From positions 1 through 25,145 of the forward strand of contig JASJBQ010000039.1 of the NCBI GenBank assembly GCA_030066455.1: a stretch of DNA of 25,145 nt, in the 5' to 3' direction. The notes beneath the pieces were generated by a model that had not been told where the DNA came from, did not search any database, and was given only the letters and a program-made list of their open reading frames with translations. Below, one piece after another: positions 6,366 through 14,404 of this stretch. This DNA is from Desulfobacterales bacterium. GTDB taxonomy: Bacteria > Desulfobacterota > Desulfobacteria > Desulfobacterales > UBA5852. Positions within the stretch are counted from its first letter, which is position 1. The number at the start of each line of letters is the position of its first letter. A program made the translations under genes and the position numbers.

Positions 6366-8063
6366 TTGGATCCATTGGAAAAGGTCACGTCTCAAAAAAC
6401 CAAAGCCTACCTGATCGCCGATCCTGCCGACGCCTTTACCCGCCCCATACCGATCGAATCGTCACGCACGTTCATCGGCCGGAATGCCGAGGACGGCAAC
6501 CAGATCGAAGTCAACGACCGCCATATTTCACGTCAGCACGCCTGCATTCATCGCGATGCGGGCCAATTCGTCATCGAGGATTTGAACTCGCGCAACGGCA
6601 CCTTTCTGAACCAGGAACGCATTGCCCGCGCGTCCCTCAAGAGCCACGACAAAATCAGGATCGGCCAGCAGCGCTACCTGTTTCTGGTTCAGCCGGGTCC
6701 GGCCGCCCGCCCTGCGCACCAAACGCAGCAGGAGCAAACAACCCTGTCCGTCAGTCATGAGGAACTGGACCTGTCCGCGGTATGGGCCCAAAATGCAACC
6801 GATGCGGCCTATGAATTTCTGAACCGTAAAGTCACCGCGCCGGCTGATCCCGGCAAGCCGGTCCCCTTGGCCCTGCAACGGCTTTCACTCCTGTACCGCT
6901 TGAGTGAAGATCTGAATGCGGCCGGCCAGACCGACGATGTCTATGCCAAGGGCATCGCGCTCGTCATGCAGGCCATGCCGGCGGCCGAGTTCGCGCTGGT
7001 CGCCCAACCCGCAACCGCCGAAGACGCCTTCGACATTGCGGCCATCCAGTTCCAGGACCAGCAGCCGATCGAAGACCAGTCCGTCCCCGTCAGCCAGACC
7101 GTCTTTGACTGGGTCTACCGCCAGAAAGTCGCCCTGGTCAGCCAGGACCTCGGCGCCGACCAACGGTTTCAGGATTCGGAATCCATCCAGGTTCATGACC
7201 TGCGCGCCATCGTCTGTGTGCCGATTGCCGGAAAGGAAGAAGTCTTCGGTCTGCTCTACGCCCAGGCCAACAGACTCTTGAGCCCGTTCAACCGGGACGA
7301 TGCTGAATTCGTTTCCGCGGTCGCCAACGAGATGGCCCTGAACATCGCCAATATCCGGTTGCAGCGCCAAATGCTCCGCAATGCCCGCATGGCCGCGATC
7401 GGTCTGACGGTGAGCAATCTGGCGCACAATATCAAAAACCTTCTGGCCGTAAATCAAACGGCGATCCAGTTGATGGACACTTACGTGCGGGAGAAGGACT
7501 TTACCCACATCGAAAAAAAATGGCACTGGATCAAAGACAGCCTCGAGGGCATCAGCAAGCTGTCGAGCGACCTGCTGGCTTACGCCCGCGAAGATCAACC
7601 CTGGTTAAAACCCATCCACGTCAACAAGGTTGTCCTGGCCGGCCGCCAGGTTTTCGAGGAGAGTATCTCCCAGATCGACGCGCAGATGGCGTTCGAGCTG
7701 ACACCCGACGAACCGACCTGGCCGCTTGACGAGGAACAGCTTCAGCAGGCCCTCTTGAACCTTGTTCTGAATGCCGCCGATGCCCTGAAGGACAAACCCG
7801 CGGGCCGCATTCTGATTGGCACCACCATCGGCCGGGGCGGTGACCTCCTCATCAGCGTCACGGACGACGGGTGCGGTATTCCCGCCAAATACCAGGGGAA
7901 AGTGCTGGATCTCTTCTTCACCACCAAAGGATCCAAAGGCACCGGCCTGGGCCTGCCGATGGTAAACAAATTTGTGGAAAAATCCGGAGGTGAACTGCGT
8001 TTTCAATCGGAAGAGGGCCAGGGTTCCGTATTCACCATGGCCTTCCCCCCGCGAGATTTCTGA
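6366..8063 (+). CDS. FHA-GAF sensor histidine kinase
   Basis: Soluble sensor kinase of about 565 residues. The FHA domain (about 12-110) shows GR (38-39), SRQH (55-58) and NSRNGTFLN (74-82), the phosphothreonine-binding set. A GAF-type sensory domain occupies about 175-330. The dimerisation helix has LAHNIKNLL with probable phospho-acceptor His354. The ATPase domain follows with NLVLNAADAL, DDGCGIP and GTGLGLP. There is no membrane helix and no receiver domain. The start is uncertain because no ATG is available: the TTG at 6366 has GGAA seven bases upstream, and the TTG at 6375 is an alternative. It is the first gene after the promoter at 6254-6282 and ends 39 bases before the GntR gene in the same frame. 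An FHA domain suggests input from a Ser/Thr kinase. No cognate response regulator is adjacent. Confidence 0.88.
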   Translation: MDPLEKVTSQKTKAYLIADPADAFTRPIPIESSRTFIGRNAEDGNQIEVNDRHISRQHACIHRDAGQFVIEDLNSRNGTFLNQERIARASLKSHDKIRIGQQRYLFLVQPGPAARPAHQTQQEQTTLSVSHEELDLSAVWAQNATDAAYEFLNRKVTAPADPGKPVPLALQRLSLLYRLSEDLNAAGQTDDVYAKGIALVMQAMPAAEFALVAQPATAEDAFDIAAIQFQDQQPIEDQSVPVSQTVFDWVYRQKVALVSQDLGADQRFQDSESIQVHDLRAIVCVPIAGKEEVFGLLYAQANRLLSPFNRDDAEFVSAVANEMALNIANIRLQRQMLRNARMAAIGLTVSNLAHNIKNLLAVNQTAIQLMDTYVREKDFTHIEKKWHWIKDSLEGISKLSSDLLAYAREDQPWLKPIHVNKVVLAGRQVFEESISQIDAQMAFELTPDEPTWPLDEEQLQQALLNLVLNAADALKDKPAGRILIGTTIGRGGDLLISVTDDGCGIPAKYQGKVLDLFFTTKGSKGTGLGLPMVNKFVEKSGGELRFQSEEGQGSVFTMAFPPRDF

Positions 8064-8102
8064 AAACAGCGCCCTGACAGGCCCGTCCGCGCCCACGAAC
8101 AG

Positions 8103-8786
8103 GTGGTCCGGGTGCTGCTCGGACGCATCTTCCGGGGCGAGATGACCGCAGGCGCCAAACTGCCCACCGAACGAGCGTTGGCCCGTGCGTTTACGGTCAA
8201 CCGCGCCACCGTGCGCGAAGCCCTGCGCTATCTTGAAAACCTCGAGTTGATCGCCGTCCGGCAGGGCGACGGGATCTATGTCCAGGATTTCCTCGCAAGC
8301 GGCAACCTGCAGGTGGCCAAGGAGATGATCCAGGTCGACGGGCATAGGCGACAGGAAGTCCTGGCCGCATTGATGGAAGTGCGGCGCAATAACCTGCCCG
8401 AAATGGCCTACGCCGCTGCCCTGCGACGAACACCGGCACAACTGCGGCAGCTCGAAGCAGCGGCCCGACAGAGCCCGGACCAGAGCGTCATGGCACGCGA
8501 CCGGATGATTCAGCGTATCATCGCCCGGGCCAGCGGGAATGTCCTGAACGTCCTCCTGATCAATTTCTTCGAAGACGTCTTCGATGCTTTCGGGGCTCTG
8601 TATTTCGACGACCCCCGGCACCGGCAGCGTTCGGAGCTGTTTCACCGGGACATTCACACGGCCATCGCCCAGCAGAATGCCGGCCAGGCCCGCGACATCA
8701 CGCGCGAAGTCCTGCTGTATGCCGAAGCCACCGTCATGGCCGCCATCGACACCCGGCCGCGGGCGACGACGGGGCGCATCGCATGA
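8103..8786 (+). CDS. GntR-family transcription regulator, FadR-like
   Basis: DNA-binding repressor or activator of 227 residues. A winged helix covers about 3-62, with LPTERALARAFTVNRATVREALRYLENLELI and the wing GDGIYV. An all-helical effector domain (about 75-215) has ELFHRDIHTAI, as in FadR/FCD proteins. The GTG at 8103 is the only usual start codon after the kinase stop. It leaves the first helix of the winged fold a few residues short, so an unusual start just upstream is possible. The frame is the same as that of the kinase, from which it is separated by one TGA. The stop overlaps the ATG of a 32-residue ORF (ATGA). Its position ahead of the GlpD/AGPS/FGGY genes suggests it controls them; an acyl-CoA or glycerol-phosphate ligand is a guess. 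Confidence 0.88.
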   Translation: MVRVLLGRIFRGEMTAGAKLPTERALARAFTVNRATVREALRYLENLELIAVRQGDGIYVQDFLASGNLQVAKEMIQVDGHRRQEVLAALMEVRRNNLPEMAYAAALRRTPAQLRQLEAAARQSPDQSVMARDRMIQRIIARASGNVLNVLLINFFEDVFDAFGALYFDDPRHRQRSELFHRDIHTAIAQQNAGQARDITREVLLYAEATVMAAIDTRPRATTGRIA

Positions 8787-8881
8787 AACTGGGGATCACC
8801 ACCATTTTGGCCGGACCAATTTTGTGCAACTTCGAAGGGCGACGAGGAGCCATCCGGACGCGGCAAACGACAACCTCATGA
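8783..8881 (+). CDS. Possible 32-residue ORF coupled to both neighbours
   Basis: An ATG at 8783 overlaps the GntR stop in ATGA. The frame runs 32 codons and its own TGA (8879-8881) overlaps the ATG of the dehydrogenase in another ATGA. The peptide begins MKLGITTILAGPILCNF and ends basic and threonine-rich. No family is recognisable. The dehydrogenase start at 8878 has no nearby ribosome site (GAGGAG lies about 30 bases away), so translation through this ORF would explain how ribosomes reach it. It could equally be a chance frame. Confidence 0.35.
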   Translation: MKLGITTILAGPILCNFEGRRGAIRTRQTTTS

Positions 8882-10512
8882 AACGTTATACAGGCCAGGA
8901 TCATTTCGACGTCATCGTGATCGGCGGCGGCATCAGCGGCGCGGCCGTGGCCTATGAGGCCGCATCACGCGGACTGCGCGTGGTTCTTTTTGAGAAGGGC
9001 GACTTCTGCAGCGCCACCTCGGCGGCCTCCTCCAAGCTGATCCACGGCGGCCTGCGCTACCTTTCCAACCGGGAATTCGCCCTGGTGCGCGAATCGCTGC
9101 GCGAGCGCCGCATTCTGGCCAACATCGCCCCCAACCTCGTCTACCCGCTGGCCTTCATGTTCCCGCACTACCGGTCCACGCTGAAGACCAGCAAATGGTT
9201 CGTCAAGCTGGGGCTGACCCTCTACGATCTGCTGGCCTTTGACCGGGCCTTTACCTGGGAGGCGGCCAAAAAGATTCCGGGCCACCGGACCCTTCCGGCG
9301 CGCCAGGCGCTGGAACGCATGCCGGTCCTGAACCCGGACGGTCTCACGGGCGCGTCGGTCTACCACGACTGCCTGAGCATCGCGCCCGAACGGCTGGCGC
9401 TGGCCTTTATCCGCTCCGCCGTCCGTCACCGGGCCGAAACCGCCAACTACGCCCGGGTGGACGGTTTTCTTTTCGCCGCGGACGGAAAGACCATTACCGG
9501 CGTGGATGTGTACGACCGCCTCCACGGCCGGCGCCGGACCGTGACGGCCGCCGTGACGATCAACTGCGCCGGCCCCTGGGCCGACGGCGTCCTCAACCTG
9601 GCGGCGCAGCGCGCGCCCGAGCGGCGCATGCGCCGCTCGGAGGGCATCCACATCGTCACCCGTGCCCTGATCCCGCCCGGCATCGCCGTCAGCGCCATGG
9701 TGCCGGGCGGCGGCCATTGTTTTCTGATCCCCTGGCGGGGACACACCCTGATCGGCACCACCGACAAACCCTATCACGGCCACCCGGACGACTACCGGGT
9801 CACCCGGGCTAGCATCCGGGAGTTGATCGCGGCCGTCAATTCGGCTTTCAGCGGCCTGGGGTTGGCTTTCAGCGACGTGCGGTACTGCTACGGTGGGCTG
9901 CGGCCGCTGGTGGAAAGCGCGGACGAGGCGACCTATGACGCCTCGCGTAAATACGAAATCCGCGACCACGGAGAAACGGGCCTGAACGGCCTGATCACGG
10001 TGGAGGGCGGCAAGTGGACCACCAGCCGGCACCTGGCCGAAAGCGTCGTCGACCGCCTGGCAGCCACCACACGTCTTCCGATCGGCCGATCGATTTCGTC
10101 CCGGCAGCACCTGCACGGCTGCGTCATCCGCGACTTGCAGGGCCACCTGGACGGGCTCCGGGAGCGCCACCCGGATTTCGACGGCGACACCACCGACACC
10201 GTGGGAAGACTTTACGGCAACGCCGCCGACGCCGTGCTGGATCTGGCCCGGCAGACGCCAGCGGGATCGGTCCGCCTCGATGCCGACGGCGAAATCCTGG
10301 CCCAGGCCGTCTACGCCGCGCGCCACGAGATGGCCCGGACCCTGGCGGACATCGTTTTGCGGCGCACCGGCATTGCCACCCTGGGCAACCCGGGCGAGGC
10401 CGTTCTGCGGCAGGTGGCCGCTGCCGCCGCGCCGGTGCTGAACTGGGACGAAGCGCGTATCACCGAAGAAGTCCGGGCCGCCATGGCGGCCCTGGCGGTG
10501 CCGGCGGCATGA
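8878..10512 (+). CDS. FAD-dependent glycerol-3-phosphate dehydrogenase, GlpD-like
   Basis: Flavoprotein predicted to oxidise glycerol 3-phosphate to dihydroxyacetone phosphate and pass electrons to the quinone pool at the inner membrane. The ATG at 8878 gives 544 residues, slightly longer than E. coli GlpD (about 500). The N-terminal dinucleotide fold starts DVIVIGGGISGAAVAYEA (11-28), followed by the family signature ATSAASSKLIHGGLRYL (45-61). Further family features are NCAGPWAD, the PGGGHCFLIPWRGHTLIGTTD stretch and YGGLRPLV. VEGGKWTTSR belongs to the FAD-binding C-terminal side, and a helical C-terminal domain closes the protein. It sits between the FadR-like regulator and an alkyl-DHAP-synthase-like gene. 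The upstream extension of the frame into the regulator is not considered coding. The genomic context makes DHAP supply for lipid synthesis as plausible as glycerol catabolism. Confidence 0.9.
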   Translation: MKRYTGQDHFDVIVIGGGISGAAVAYEAASRGLRVVLFEKGDFCSATSAASSKLIHGGLRYLSNREFALVRESLRERRILANIAPNLVYPLAFMFPHYRSTLKTSKWFVKLGLTLYDLLAFDRAFTWEAAKKIPGHRTLPARQALERMPVLNPDGLTGASVYHDCLSIAPERLALAFIRSAVRHRAETANYARVDGFLFAADGKTITGVDVYDRLHGRRRTVTAAVTINCAGPWADGVLNLAAQRAPERRMRRSEGIHIVTRALIPPGIAVSAMVPGGGHCFLIPWRGHTLIGTTDKPYHGHPDDYRVTRASIRELIAAVNSAFSGLGLAFSDVRYCYGGLRPLVESADEATYDASRKYEIRDHGETGLNGLITVEGGKWTTSRHLAESVVDRLAATTRLPIGRSISSRQHLHGCVIRDLQGHLDGLRERHPDFDGDTTDTVGRLYGNAADAVLDLARQTPAGSVRLDADGEILAQAVYAARHEMARTLADIVLRRTGIATLGNPGEAVLRQVAAAAAPVLNWDEARITEEVRAAMAALAVPAA

Positions 10513-10570
10513 CATCCCGGCACCCGAACACGGGCCCGCCGTATGACGGCCCGACATGCGATGGAGCATC

Positions 10571-12292
10571 ATGCGGATGAAATCGAAAAAGGTCTTCCAG
10601 CCCGCCTGGAGCGAAGAACCGCCGCCGCCCGGAAGTTACCGTTCGATCTTCAAGTACGGTGACCCCAACGGCTTCAAGCATCCCAGCGCCAAGTGGTACA
10701 CCATGCTCAAGGAAGCGTTCGGCCTGAGCGACCGCCATTTCGCGGCCCGACAGAACGAGGGCCGCACAGCGCTCGCGCTTGAGCGTCCGCCGCAGCTTGC
10801 CGACCATCAGGTGGCAGCGCTCACCGCCATCGTGGGGCCGGAGAATATCGCCGCGGACGAATACACCCGCACGCGGCACGCCTACGGCAAGACCACCGAA
10901 GAGATGATGGAACTCAGCCGCGGGGTGGTCCGGGAGATCGCGGACCTGGTGGTTCACCCCCGCAACAAGGAAGACGTGCGGCGGATCGTGGCCTACTGCC
11001 ACACGGAGCGGATTCCGCTCTACGTGTTCTCGGGCGGGTCCTCGGTTACCCTGGGCCTGCGCCCGGTCCGCGGCGGCATCACCCTCGTGATGAGCACCCA
11101 CATGAACCGGTTTCTGGAGCTGAACGAAGAGAATCAAACCGCACGGGTCCAGCCCGGCATCTTCGGCCCGGCCTACGAAGAAGCGCTCCAGCAGGCCCCG
11201 GAGCGCTTCCGTGCCGGGCGCCGCTATACCGGGGGCCATTTCCCCCAATCCTTCGAATACTCCACCGTGGGCGGCTGGGTGGTCACCCTGGGCTCGGGAC
11301 AGGCCTCGACTTACTACGGCGATGCCGCCGATCTCGTGGTCAGCCTGGAGGTTGTTACACCCGCCGGTGATATCAGAACCCTGGATTACCCGGCCACGGC
11401 CACGGGCCCCAAGGTGGTCGACCTGATCAAAGGCTCGGAAGGCGCTTTCGGCGTCCTCGTGGAAGTCACCCTGCGGGTCTATCGCCACATGCCCGCCAAC
11501 CGGCGGCATTTCAGCTTCATGTTTCCCAGCTGGCCGGCGGCGGTCGAGGCCAGCCGCGAAATCGCTCAGGGCGAGTTCGGCCGACCGGCCGTCTACCGCA
11601 TCTCCGATCCCGAAGAGACCGACCGGGGCCTCAAACTCTACGGCATGCCGCATCTCGTCGACCGGTTTCTGCAAAAACGCGGCTTCGCCCCCATGGCGCG
11701 CTGCCTGTGTCTGGGCAGTATCGAAGGCGACCGGGATTACACCCGCCTGGTCCGGCGTAAAATCCGCCGGGTGGCCCGCCGCTACGGCGCCGCCTATCTC
11801 GGCGGCTACGCCAGCCGGAAATGGGCCCGGACCCGCTACAGCGAGCCTTACATGCGCGAGGACCTCAACGATTTCGGCATCACCCTCGACACCCTCGAGG
11901 CGGCCGTGACCTGGGACCGGCTGCTGGCGCTGCATTGGGGGGTGCGCGAATACATCCGCGCCCGCCCCCGGACGATCTGCATGACCCACGCCTCGCATTT
12001 CTACCCCCAGGGCACGAATCTCTATTTCATCTTCATCGGCCGGTTCGAAAACGTGGCGGCCTACCGTCGCTTCCAGGCCGGGATCGTCGACCGCATCCAG
12101 GCCCACGGCGGCTCGCTGAGCCACCACCACGGCGTCGGACGTCTGCTGGCCCCCTGGATCGAAGACCATCTGGGCGGCACGCAGATGGCCGTGCTGCGCG
12201 CGCTCAAAGACCACTTCGACCCCCACGGGATCATGAACCCCGGCGGACTGCTGGGATTGGACCTCGACGACGATCAAAAGAGGGGGCCATGA
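10571..12292 (+). CDS. FAD-binding oxidase, alkyldihydroxyacetonephosphate synthase-like
   Basis: VAO/PCMH-type flavoprotein of about 573 residues. Its closest recognisable relatives are alkyl-DHAP synthases, which replace the acyl chain of acyl-DHAP with a fatty alcohol to make the ether bond. The FAD domain covers about 85-265, with a glycine/serine-rich SGGSSVTLGL and GGHFPQSFEYSTVGGWV. The latter is the counterpart of the AGPS signature around FEFSTLGGWV. Near the C-terminus SHHHGVGR supplies the catalytic-type histidines (about 518-520), and GIMNPGGLL ends the family core. ATGs at 10571 and 10577 both follow GGAG (10563-10566); the second has the better spacing. The stop overlaps the kinase start in ATGA, so the two genes are translationally coupled. 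Other VAO members such as glycolate or lactate oxidases are alternatives, but the HHHG and FEYSTVGG motifs favour AGPS. Confidence 0.85.
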   Translation: MRMKSKKVFQPAWSEEPPPPGSYRSIFKYGDPNGFKHPSAKWYTMLKEAFGLSDRHFAARQNEGRTALALERPPQLADHQVAALTAIVGPENIAADEYTRTRHAYGKTTEEMMELSRGVVREIADLVVHPRNKEDVRRIVAYCHTERIPLYVFSGGSSVTLGLRPVRGGITLVMSTHMNRFLELNEENQTARVQPGIFGPAYEEALQQAPERFRAGRRYTGGHFPQSFEYSTVGGWVVTLGSGQASTYYGDAADLVVSLEVVTPAGDIRTLDYPATATGPKVVDLIKGSEGAFGVLVEVTLRVYRHMPANRRHFSFMFPSWPAAVEASREIAQGEFGRPAVYRISDPEETDRGLKLYGMPHLVDRFLQKRGFAPMARCLCLGSIEGDRDYTRLVRRKIRRVARRYGAAYLGGYASRKWARTRYSEPYMREDLNDFGITLDTLEAAVTWDRLLALHWGVREYIRARPRTICMTHASHFYPQGTNLYFIFIGRFENVAAYRRFQAGIVDRIQAHGGSLSHHHGVGRLLAPWIEDHLGGTQMAVLRALKDHFDPHGIMNPGGLLGLDLDDDQKRGP

Positions 12293-13863
12293 CGACCACC
12301 CGATCCCGGGACGAGTTGATCCTGGTGTTCGATGTCGGCACCCAGTCGGTGCGCGCCGCGCTGATCGACCTCGAGGGCCGGATCACGCAGATCGAGAAGA
12401 CCCCCATCACACCGTATTTCTCCCACCAACCCGGCTGGGCCGAGCAGGAGGCGGACTATTTCTGGGACAACCTGACGGCCACCGCACGCAAGCTCCTGGC
12501 CGGCGACGGCGCGGATCGCGGCCGCATCGCCGGCGTGACCCTGACCTCGCAGCGCAATACCGTCATCAATCTGGACGCGGACGGCCGCCCCCTGCGACCG
12601 GCTATCGTCTGGCTCGATCAGCGCAAGGCCGAACCCACCGGCAACCTCTCCCCGCTGGTGCGGGGGGCCCTCAGGGCCATCAACAAATACACCCTGCTGG
12701 AACAGGCCGAGCGGGAGTGCAAATCCAACTGGATCCAGCAGCACCAGCCCGGCATCTGGGAGCAAACCGCCAAATTTCTGCTTCTCTCGGGATACCTGAA
12801 CCACAAGCTCACTGGCCGCTTCCGGGACTCGGCCGGCAACATGGTGGGCTATCTGCCCTTCGACTACAAACGACAGCGCTGGGCCCGCCCCGACGACTTC
12901 AGATGGAAGACCTTTCCGATGGATCCCGCCGTGCTGCCCGAACTCGTCGCGCCGGCCGCCCTCCTGGGCCACGTGACGCCGCAGGCCGCGGCCGCGACCG
13001 GCATCCCCGCGGGTCTGCCCGTCATCGCCGCAGCCACCGACAAGGCCTGCGAGGTGCTGGGCGCCGGGTGCCGTTCGCCCGAAGTCGCCTGCCTGAGCTA
13101 CGGCACGACGGCCACGGTCAACACGGCCAACAGGCGCTACGTCGCGATCCAGGCCTTCATGCCGCCCTACCCCAGCGCGCTGCCCGGCTATTACAACACC
13201 GAGCTGATGGTTTACCGCGGATTCTGGATGGTGAGCTGGTTCAAACGGGAGTTCGGCCTGCGCGAGCGGCAGGTGGCGCGTGCGCGGAACATTGCGCCGG
13301 AAACGCTCTTCGACGAACTGATCGCGGAAATCCCCCCCGGGGCCATGGGGCTGACGCTGCAGCCCTACTGGTCACCGGGCATCAAGACCGGGCCGGCCGC
13401 CAAGGGCGCCATCATCGGCTTCGGCGACGTGCACACCCGGGCGCACATCTACCGCGCCATCCTCGAGGGCCTGGCCTATGCCCTCAAGGACGGCACCCTC
13501 ACCCTCGAAAAACGCAACCGGACCCCCATCGAATGCCTGCGGGTGTCCGGCGGCGGCTCCCAGAGCGACGCCGCTATGCAGATCACGGCGGACATCTTCG
13601 ACCGGCCCGTCCAGCGACCCCACACCTACGAAACGTCGGCCCTGGGAGCGGCCATCGACGCCGCCGTCGGCCTGGGCCTCTATCCCGACTTCGACGCGGC
13701 CGTCTCCGCCATGACCCGGATTACCGAGGTCTTCGAGCCGATCCCGGCCAACCGGGATCTTTACGCGGCCCTGTTCGAACGGGTCTATCGCAAAATGTAC
13801 CGTCGTTTGAAACCGATCTACGCCGACATCCGGGCTATCACCGGGTACCCGGCTGAAACCTGA
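12289..13863 (+). CDS. FGGY-family carbohydrate kinase, glycerol-kinase-like
   Basis: ATP-dependent sugar or polyol kinase of 524 residues, the usual FGGY length. The start at 12289 overlaps the upstream stop and has AGGGGG before it. The first domain has the phosphate-binding DVGTQS (15-20), PGWAEQEADYFW and SQRNTVINLDADGRPL; the second carries the probable catalytic Asp251 in ATDKACEVLG and the adenosine motif GGGSQSDAAMQ. E. coli GlpK has Arg-Glu at the glycerol-binding position where this protein has Arg89-Asn90. The sequence around Asp251 also differs from GDQ of GlpK. Operon context with GlpD-like and AGPS-like genes suggests glycerol or a related triol or alkylglycerol, but the substrate may not be glycerol itself. 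Hence no gene symbol is given. Confidence 0.87.
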   Translation: MTTTRSRDELILVFDVGTQSVRAALIDLEGRITQIEKTPITPYFSHQPGWAEQEADYFWDNLTATARKLLAGDGADRGRIAGVTLTSQRNTVINLDADGRPLRPAIVWLDQRKAEPTGNLSPLVRGALRAINKYTLLEQAERECKSNWIQQHQPGIWEQTAKFLLLSGYLNHKLTGRFRDSAGNMVGYLPFDYKRQRWARPDDFRWKTFPMDPAVLPELVAPAALLGHVTPQAAAATGIPAGLPVIAAATDKACEVLGAGCRSPEVACLSYGTTATVNTANRRYVAIQAFMPPYPSALPGYYNTELMVYRGFWMVSWFKREFGLRERQVARARNIAPETLFDELIAEIPPGAMGLTLQPYWSPGIKTGPAAKGAIIGFGDVHTRAHIYRAILEGLAYALKDGTLTLEKRNRTPIECLRVSGGGSQSDAAMQITADIFDRPVQRPHTYETSALGAAIDAAVGLGLYPDFDAAVSAMTRITEVFEPIPANRDLYAALFERVYRKMYRRLKPIYADIRAITGYPAET

Positions 13864-13941
13864 TCCCCGGGCGAGGCGTTGCGTTTCCGGTCAACGTGCG
13901 GGTCGGTGATGCCGGCCTCATTGCACAGGGAGGAAAAAGAA

Positions 13942-14379
13942 ATGTTGCGAATGATCGTGATCGGTGTCGCCGGGATTCTGCTGGCCGGATGTGCGACCGA
14001 GGCCTCACCGCCCCGGCAGGCCTACGACAACGATCCGCAGGCGATTTTGGAGCGCACCTGGCAATGGGAAGCGACAACCACACCGGTCGCAAAGATCACC
14101 GTGGACGCGCCGGAGCGTTTCACGCTTCGGCTGGGCGGCGACGGGCGGGCGCAAATTCGATTCGACTGCAACATGGGGGGCGGAGGATTCGAGATCGCAC
14201 CGGGCCGATTGACCTTCGGACCGCTCATCTCCACCCGCATGGCCTGCCCGCCCGGCAGCCTGGACGGCATTTTCATGCGGGACCTCGAGCGGGTCGCCTC
14301 CTTCTTCGTCAAAGAGGACCGGCTCTATCTGGAACTGCCCTACGACAGCGGGACGATGCAGTTCCGGCCGAGGGAATGA
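13942..14379 (+). CDS. META/HslJ-domain lipoprotein
   Basis: Small envelope lipoprotein of 145 residues. AGGGAGGA about seven bases before the ATG at 13942 fixes the start. The signal peptide ends in the lipobox LLAGC with Cys17 as the lipidation site. Residue 18 is Ala, so there is no inner-membrane retention aspartate and an outer-membrane location is likely. The rest has the META pattern: a tryptophan-containing first strand, FDCNMGGGGF, then LISTRMACPPGSL, a short helix FMRDLERVASFFV and the closing LYLELPYDSGTMQFRP. HslJ-type proteins are linked to stress or novobiocin resistance in E. coli, but the biochemical role is unclear. It follows the FGGY gene by 78 bases and converges with the hybrid kinase gene, whose end lies 25 bases away. 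Confidence 0.85.
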   Translation: MLRMIVIGVAGILLAGCATEASPPRQAYDNDPQAILERTWQWEATTTPVAKITVDAPERFTLRLGGDGRAQIRFDCNMGGGGFEIAPGRLTFGPLISTRMACPPGSLDGIFMRDLERVASFFVKEDRLYLELPYDSGTMQFRPRE

Positions 14380-14404
14380 CACCGTGCCAACGCGCCGACA
14401 GGTG

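Noticed and set aside
8965..10572. 535-codon minus-strand open frame opposite the GlpD-like gene
   Set aside because: Composition-driven shadow with glycine/valine/histidine-rich strings and no family motif.
10460..12277. 605-codon minus-strand open frame opposite the AGPS-like gene
   Set aside because: Same kind of shadow; the opposite strand carries the FAD-binding and HHHG motifs and ATGA coupling.
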